From: JARRON01 sp037383845
GTDB taxonomy: Bacteria; Pseudomonadota; Gammaproteobacteria; Steroidobacterales; XN24
Assembly: GCA_037383845.1 (NCBI GenBank)
Contig: JARRON010000016.1
Span: 1-64,000 of the forward strand
DNA length: 64,000 bases
Reading direction: 5' to 3'
Positions within the stretch are counted from its first letter, which is position 1. Each line of letters begins with the position of its first letter. The notes under the pieces were generated by a model. It saw nothing but the letters and a program-made list of their open reading frames with translations. It did no database searches and was not told the DNA's origin. This document shows, piece by piece, positions 60,869-64,000 of this stretch. The translations under genes were made by a program, and so were the position numbers.

Positions 60869-63028
60869 TCAGTCCCCGGGCAGCGGCATGGCCAGGGCCC
60901 AGGCGATGAAGGCGTAACGCTCCGCCAGCTCCTCGATCCGCATCCACCGGGGCTTGCCGTCCGAGGAGGCGTGGCCCGTCCGGGTCTCCACCCGCAGCAG
61001 CACCGGGTTTGCGCAATCCTGGGCGTGCTGCAGGGCGGCGGTGAACTTGTAGCTGTGCCACGGCACGACCCGGTCGTCGCCCGCGGCCGTCTGGATCAGG
61101 GTCGGTGGATAACAGCTGCCACGGCTGACGTTGTGCACCGGGGAATAGGCGTACTGGGCGCGAAAGTCCGCCTCGATCTCCGACAGGCCGTAGTCCCCTG
61201 ACCACGCCCGGGCATTTGCGCTCGCCGTGTGATAGCGCAGCATGTCCAGAACCCCGACGATGGGCGTGGCGGCCGCGAAAAGATCGGGGCGCTGCAGCTC
61301 GACGGCTCCCACCAGCAGGCCGCCGTTGCTGCGTCCATTGATGGCCAGGCGTGGCGGCGAGGTGATGCCTTCGGCGACGAGCCATTCGGCAGCGGCGATG
61401 AAGTCGTCGAAGACGTTCTGCTTGCGCTCCCGGGTGCCTGCCGCATGCCATTCCGCGCCGTACTCGCCTCCGCCGCGGATGTTGGCGATAGCCAGCACGC
61501 CACCCGCGTCCAGCCAGCCCGCCCAGCGGATGTCGAAGGACGGCAGCTGGGGGCTGTTGAAGCCCCCGTAGCCGTAAAGCAGGGTGGGATTTGTGCCGTC
61601 GGCGACAAGGTCCCGTCCGTGGACCAGGAACATCGGGACCCGGGTGCCGTCAGCGCTTTCATAAAACACCTGCCGGGTGACGAGCCGGTCCGTGTCCAGG
61701 ACGGTACGGGCCTGGTGGAAGACCTCGAGGCGGTTCGCCAGCAGGTCGTAGCGCCAGACCACGCCCGGGTTGTCGAAGCTCTCGTAGCGCAGGAAGATCT
61801 CGCGGTTCGCGGGGCTGCCGTTCATGTCCTCCAGCTTGCCCATTCCCGGCAGCGCCACCCGGCCCAGCGGGCGACCGTCCGCGGTGAACACCTCGAGACG
61901 GCTGTGGGCGTCTTCCAGATAATGAACCAGCAGGTGTTCCCCGGCGACCGCGGCATCCTCGATGGCCAGCGGACCTTCCGGCACCAGGTCGATCCAGTGG
62001 CTCCGCCCCGGCCGGCGGGGATCCACCGCCACCACCCGGCCCCGCGGCGCGCCGATGTTCGTGCGCAGGATGAAACGACCGTTGACGCTCGCCAGGTAGG
62101 TGACACGGCCGTCGAAGCTGTCGGCGACGGGGACCGGCTCCGCGTCGAGGTTGTCCAGGGGCAGCGTATAGAGCCCGCTGCTTCGGCTGTCCTGGTAGAC
62201 CTCGAGAACCAGGTACTCGCCGTCGCTGGAGACGCGCCCATAGGGGTTCCGGGTCGGATTGTCCGTGATCCGGAAAACCTCCCGGTCAGCGGTCTGCGGC
62301 GTCCCCACGGCATGGAAATACACTGCTACCTGGCGACCGTCGTCCCAGCCCTGGTCGGTCCGCGGGTAGCGGCTGTAGAAGAAGCCGCTGCTGTCGGGAA
62401 GCCAGCGGACCTGGGTGAACTTCGTACCCTCGAGGATCTCCGGATAGTCCTGGCGGTTGTCCACGCGCCGGATTCGCCAGCGAACCCAGTCCGAGCCGCC
62501 TTCCGAGGCGGCCCAGGCGACCAGCCGCCCGTCGGGACTGGGGCTCCAGCGGGCCAGGAGCTCGGTGCGGTCCTCGGACAGTCCCGATGGGTCCAGCAGC
62601 GTCCGGGGCTCGGCGTCCAGGGCGTCAAGCACCATCAGCCGGCTGAGGTCGGACCTGCCGTCGTTGTACTCGTAGAAATACCGCGGTCCCTTCACGCGCG
62701 GAGCCGTATACCGCTCGAAGCTCCACAGCGCCTCCAGGCGTTGGCTGAAGCGCGGATATGTCGGCAGCTGGTGGAGCCAGGGCGTGGACAGGCTGTTCTG
62801 GGCGGCTACCCAGGCGCCCAGCTCGGGCGACTCCAGGTTCTCCATCCAGCGGTAGGGGTCGGCCACTTCCGTGCCGAAATAGTCGTCCACCTGGTCCGAC
62901 CGCCTGGCCTCCGGGTAGTCGAAAAACGGGGCCTTGTCCGGTGCCCGCGGCAGCGGTGGCTGGGGTGCGCAGGCGCTGGAAACGACGGCGGCCAGCAGCG
63001 CAATGAACGGGAATCGCATGATCGACAT
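60869..63028 (-). CDS. prolyl oligopeptidase family S9 lipoprotein
   Basis: 719 residues from ATG 63028; ATG 63019 is an equally good alternative. Lipoprotein signal ending VVSSACAP. Seven-bladed propeller domain, then the hydrolase domain with NIRGGGEYGAEWHAAGT, NGRSNGGLLVGA (nucleophile Ser), GDDRVVPWHS (acid) and TGHASS (base). Cleaves proline-containing oligopeptides in the periplasm. The frame is open farther upstream across the N-gap but that part is low complexity. Confidence 0.92.
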   Translation of the reverse strand: MSIMRFPFIALLAAVVSSACAPQPPLPRAPDKAPFFDYPEARRSDQVDDYFGTEVADPYRWMENLESPELGAWVAAQNSLSTPWLHQLPTYPRFSQRLEALWSFERYTAPRVKGPRYFYEYNDGRSDLSRLMVLDALDAEPRTLLDPSGLSEDRTELLARWSPSPDGRLVAWAASEGGSDWVRWRIRRVDNRQDYPEILEGTKFTQVRWLPDSSGFFYSRYPRTDQGWDDGRQVAVYFHAVGTPQTADREVFRITDNPTRNPYGRVSSDGEYLVLEVYQDSRSSGLYTLPLDNLDAEPVPVADSFDGRVTYLASVNGRFILRTNIGAPRGRVVAVDPRRPGRSHWIDLVPEGPLAIEDAAVAGEHLLVHYLEDAHSRLEVFTADGRPLGRVALPGMGKLEDMNGSPANREIFLRYESFDNPGVVWRYDLLANRLEVFHQARTVLDTDRLVTRQVFYESADGTRVPMFLVHGRDLVADGTNPTLLYGYGGFNSPQLPSFDIRWAGWLDAGGVLAIANIRGGGEYGAEWHAAGTRERKQNVFDDFIAAAEWLVAEGITSPPRLAINGRSNGGLLVGAVELQRPDLFAAATPIVGVLDMLRYHTASANARAWSGDYGLSEIEADFRAQYAYSPVHNVSRGSCYPPTLIQTAAGDDRVVPWHSYKFTAALQHAQDCANPVLLRVETRTGHASSDGKPRWMRIEELAERYAFIAWALAMPLPGD

Positions 63029-63192
63029 CGGGGGCTTCGCGGAAGACGCGGCGCGCAGTCTAGCGATCTGCCACGGCCTTTCAACCGTCAGGCGCCTCCC
63101 GCCGGTGCCCCGGCCCCGGGACCGCCGTCGTGCCCTAGGCGGCGGATCGGCCCCCGGGACCGCGGCGCCGCCGCAGCCGCGCAGTGCCGGTC

Positions 63193-63216
63193 NNNNNNNN
63201 NNNNNNNNNNNNNNNN
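63193..63216. other. assembly gap of 24 N
   Basis: A run of 24 N joins two contigs. Anything between the S9 start and the FAD-domain gene, including a possible small gene, may be missing or misjoined here. The flanking gatcgatc is ordinary sequence. Confidence 1.
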
Positions 63217-63283
63217 GATCGATCCCAGGCGGCCGGGATCGGCCCTCGAGGAGCTGCTTGCTGAATTTCTGGAGCCTGTTCAT
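63217..63283 (-). CDS. possible gene fragment cut by the gap
   Basis: From ATG 63283 the minus strand reads MNRLQKFSKQLLEGRSRPPGI before entering the N-run. The start is lysine/leucine-rich and protein-like, but there is no clear ribosome binding site and only 22 codons remain, so this may be chance. Confidence 0.25.
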
Positions 63284-63328
63284 GACTCGGCCAAACCGGT
63301 TGGGTAACTCCGGCGAATCCTACGTTCC

Positions 63329-64000
63329 ATGGATGAAGCTCATGTGACAGCGTCCGGCCCGGCGCCTCCGGCCACCCGCGGGGCCGCGCTGCAGCGGCTC
63401 GACGGCTTCGTGCCCCTGGCCGGTGCGCGGTACGCGGCGCGCCGGAACTTCGACGCCGGCTCCGGCCGGCACGACAACGTCAGCGGCCTCTCACCCTGGA
63501 TCCGGCGGCGCCTGATCACCGAAGCGGAGGTGCTCCGGGCCGTGGTGGCCGCCCACCCGCCCGAGGCCGCCGAAAAGTTTCTCCGGGAGGTGCTCTGGCG
63601 CAGCTACTGGAAAGGCTGGCTGGCCCTGCGTCCCGCCGTGTGGCAGCAGTACGCCGAGGCGCTTGAGCGGCTGCAGTCCGAAGCAGCGAAAGACGGACCA
63701 CTGCGCCGGCGGCTCGAGGCGGCGGAGTCCGGAGCCACCGGCATCGACGGCTTCGACGCCTGGGCCAGGGAACTCAGGGAAACCGGGTACCTGCACAACC
63801 ACGCGCGCATGTGGTTCGCCAGTATCTGGATCTTTACGCTGCGCCTTCCCTGGCAGCTGGGAGCGGATTTCTTCTTTCGCCACCTGCTGGACGGGGACCC
63901 GGCCTCCAATACCCTGAGCTGGCGGTGGGTGGCCGGCCTGCATACCCGGGGAAAGCACTATCTGGCCCGGGCGGCCAACATCCGCCGATACACCGGGGGG
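63329..64000 (+). CDS. photolyase/cryptochrome-like FAD-binding domain protein, 3' partial
   Basis: 224 residues from ATG 63329 to the window end, still open. No N-terminal alpha/beta antenna domain precedes the FAD region: the protein enters the helical domain almost at once (RYAARRNFDAGSGRHDNVSGLSPWIRRRLI). Photolyase FAD-site features follow: FLREVLWRSYWKGWLAL, GFDAWARELRETGYLHNHARMWFASIWIF, and WQLGADFFFRHLLDGDPASNTLSWRWVAGLHTRGKHYL. A stand-alone FAD_binding_7 protein family of this kind exists; DNA repair or light sensing is possible but unproven. Confidence 0.85.
   Translation, partial: MDEAHVTASGPAPPATRGAALQRLDGFVPLAGARYAARRNFDAGSGRHDNVSGLSPWIRRRLITEAEVLRAVVAAHPPEAAEKFLREVLWRSYWKGWLALRPAVWQQYAEALERLQSEAAKDGPLRRRLEAAESGATGIDGFDAWARELRETGYLHNHARMWFASIWIFTLRLPWQLGADFFFRHLLDGDPASNTLSWRWVAGLHTRGKHYLARAANIRRYTGG

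Overview
The window reads as one contig (with a single 24-base scaffold gap near the right end) from a high-GC Gammaproteobacterium. The housekeeping set supports this: TtcA, ZnuABC, a YcaR-type Trm112 protein, a DUF6231-like protein, a Blc-type lipocalin, a CPA2/Kef antiporter and a CnoX-like thioredoxin. The many secreted peptidases (two S9, one M3, one DUF885), the TonB-dependent receptor and the COG5616 TPR proteins suggest the Xanthomonadales/Chromatiales side of the class; that placement is inference only. No tRNA, rRNA, CRISPR array, transposase or integrase catalytic domain was recognised.

Layout. 1-3.5 kb: two tandem COG5616 (TolB-N-like) TPR proteins. 3.6-4.8 kb: a small lysine-tailed protein and a spermidine-synthase-like methyltransferase. 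4.8-12.4 kb: an immunity-like island. Its minus-strand arm runs SLOG-SLATT membrane protein (split by a frameshift), a small unknown protein, then a TIR-TM-TPR protein. Its plus-strand arm runs a WYL regulator, a NERD-like membrane protein without the catalytic residues, and an ARPP-1-like protein. 12.4-13.3 kb: two tiny single-helix membrane proteins not obvious at normal ORF cut-offs. 13.3-20.7 kb: msrA, a methyltransferase, a sodium symporter, a glycine-zipper lipoprotein, azoR, a GNAT-nitrilase fusion, an MgtC-like protein, a broken PPK2 and a Trm112 protein. 20.7-24.7 kb: znuACB, ttcA and an RRM protein with a structured leader. 25-37.5 kb: TonB receptor, S9 peptidase, MscS-like channel, lipocalin, DUF885 peptidase, DUF4149, SDR, DUF1992, CDP-alcohol phosphotransferase and HAD phosphatase. 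37.5-44.6 kb: a tightly overlapping minus-strand operon of CPA2 antiporter, DUF4102-like membrane protein, AlaX, GT2, GT39 and SulP. 44.6-64 kb: CnoX-like thioredoxin, haloalkane dehalogenase, membrane hydrolase, ABC1 kinase, DUF6231-like, DUF819, OYE, an Ser-Ser-Gly repeat protein, M3 peptidase, a membrane-protein/XRE pair with two palindromic operators, UvrD/Rep-like helicase, polyphosphate glucokinase, hydrolase, membrane protein, prolyl oligopeptidase and a photolyase-like FAD domain running off the end.

The most interesting region is 4.8-12.4 kb. A TIR protein and a SLOG sensor fused to a SLATT-type membrane module share an operon, opposite a WYL regulator. That resembles the logic of Thoeris, where a TIR makes a nucleotide signal that a SLOG domain reads, but with a membrane effector. 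The function is inferred, not shown. Other points worth checking are a leader inverted repeat that could hide the RRM ribosome binding site, two palindromes phased about 41 bp apart before the XRE operon, an integrase arm-binding-like domain tied to a membrane helix, and a PPK2 gene that has lost its Walker B region.
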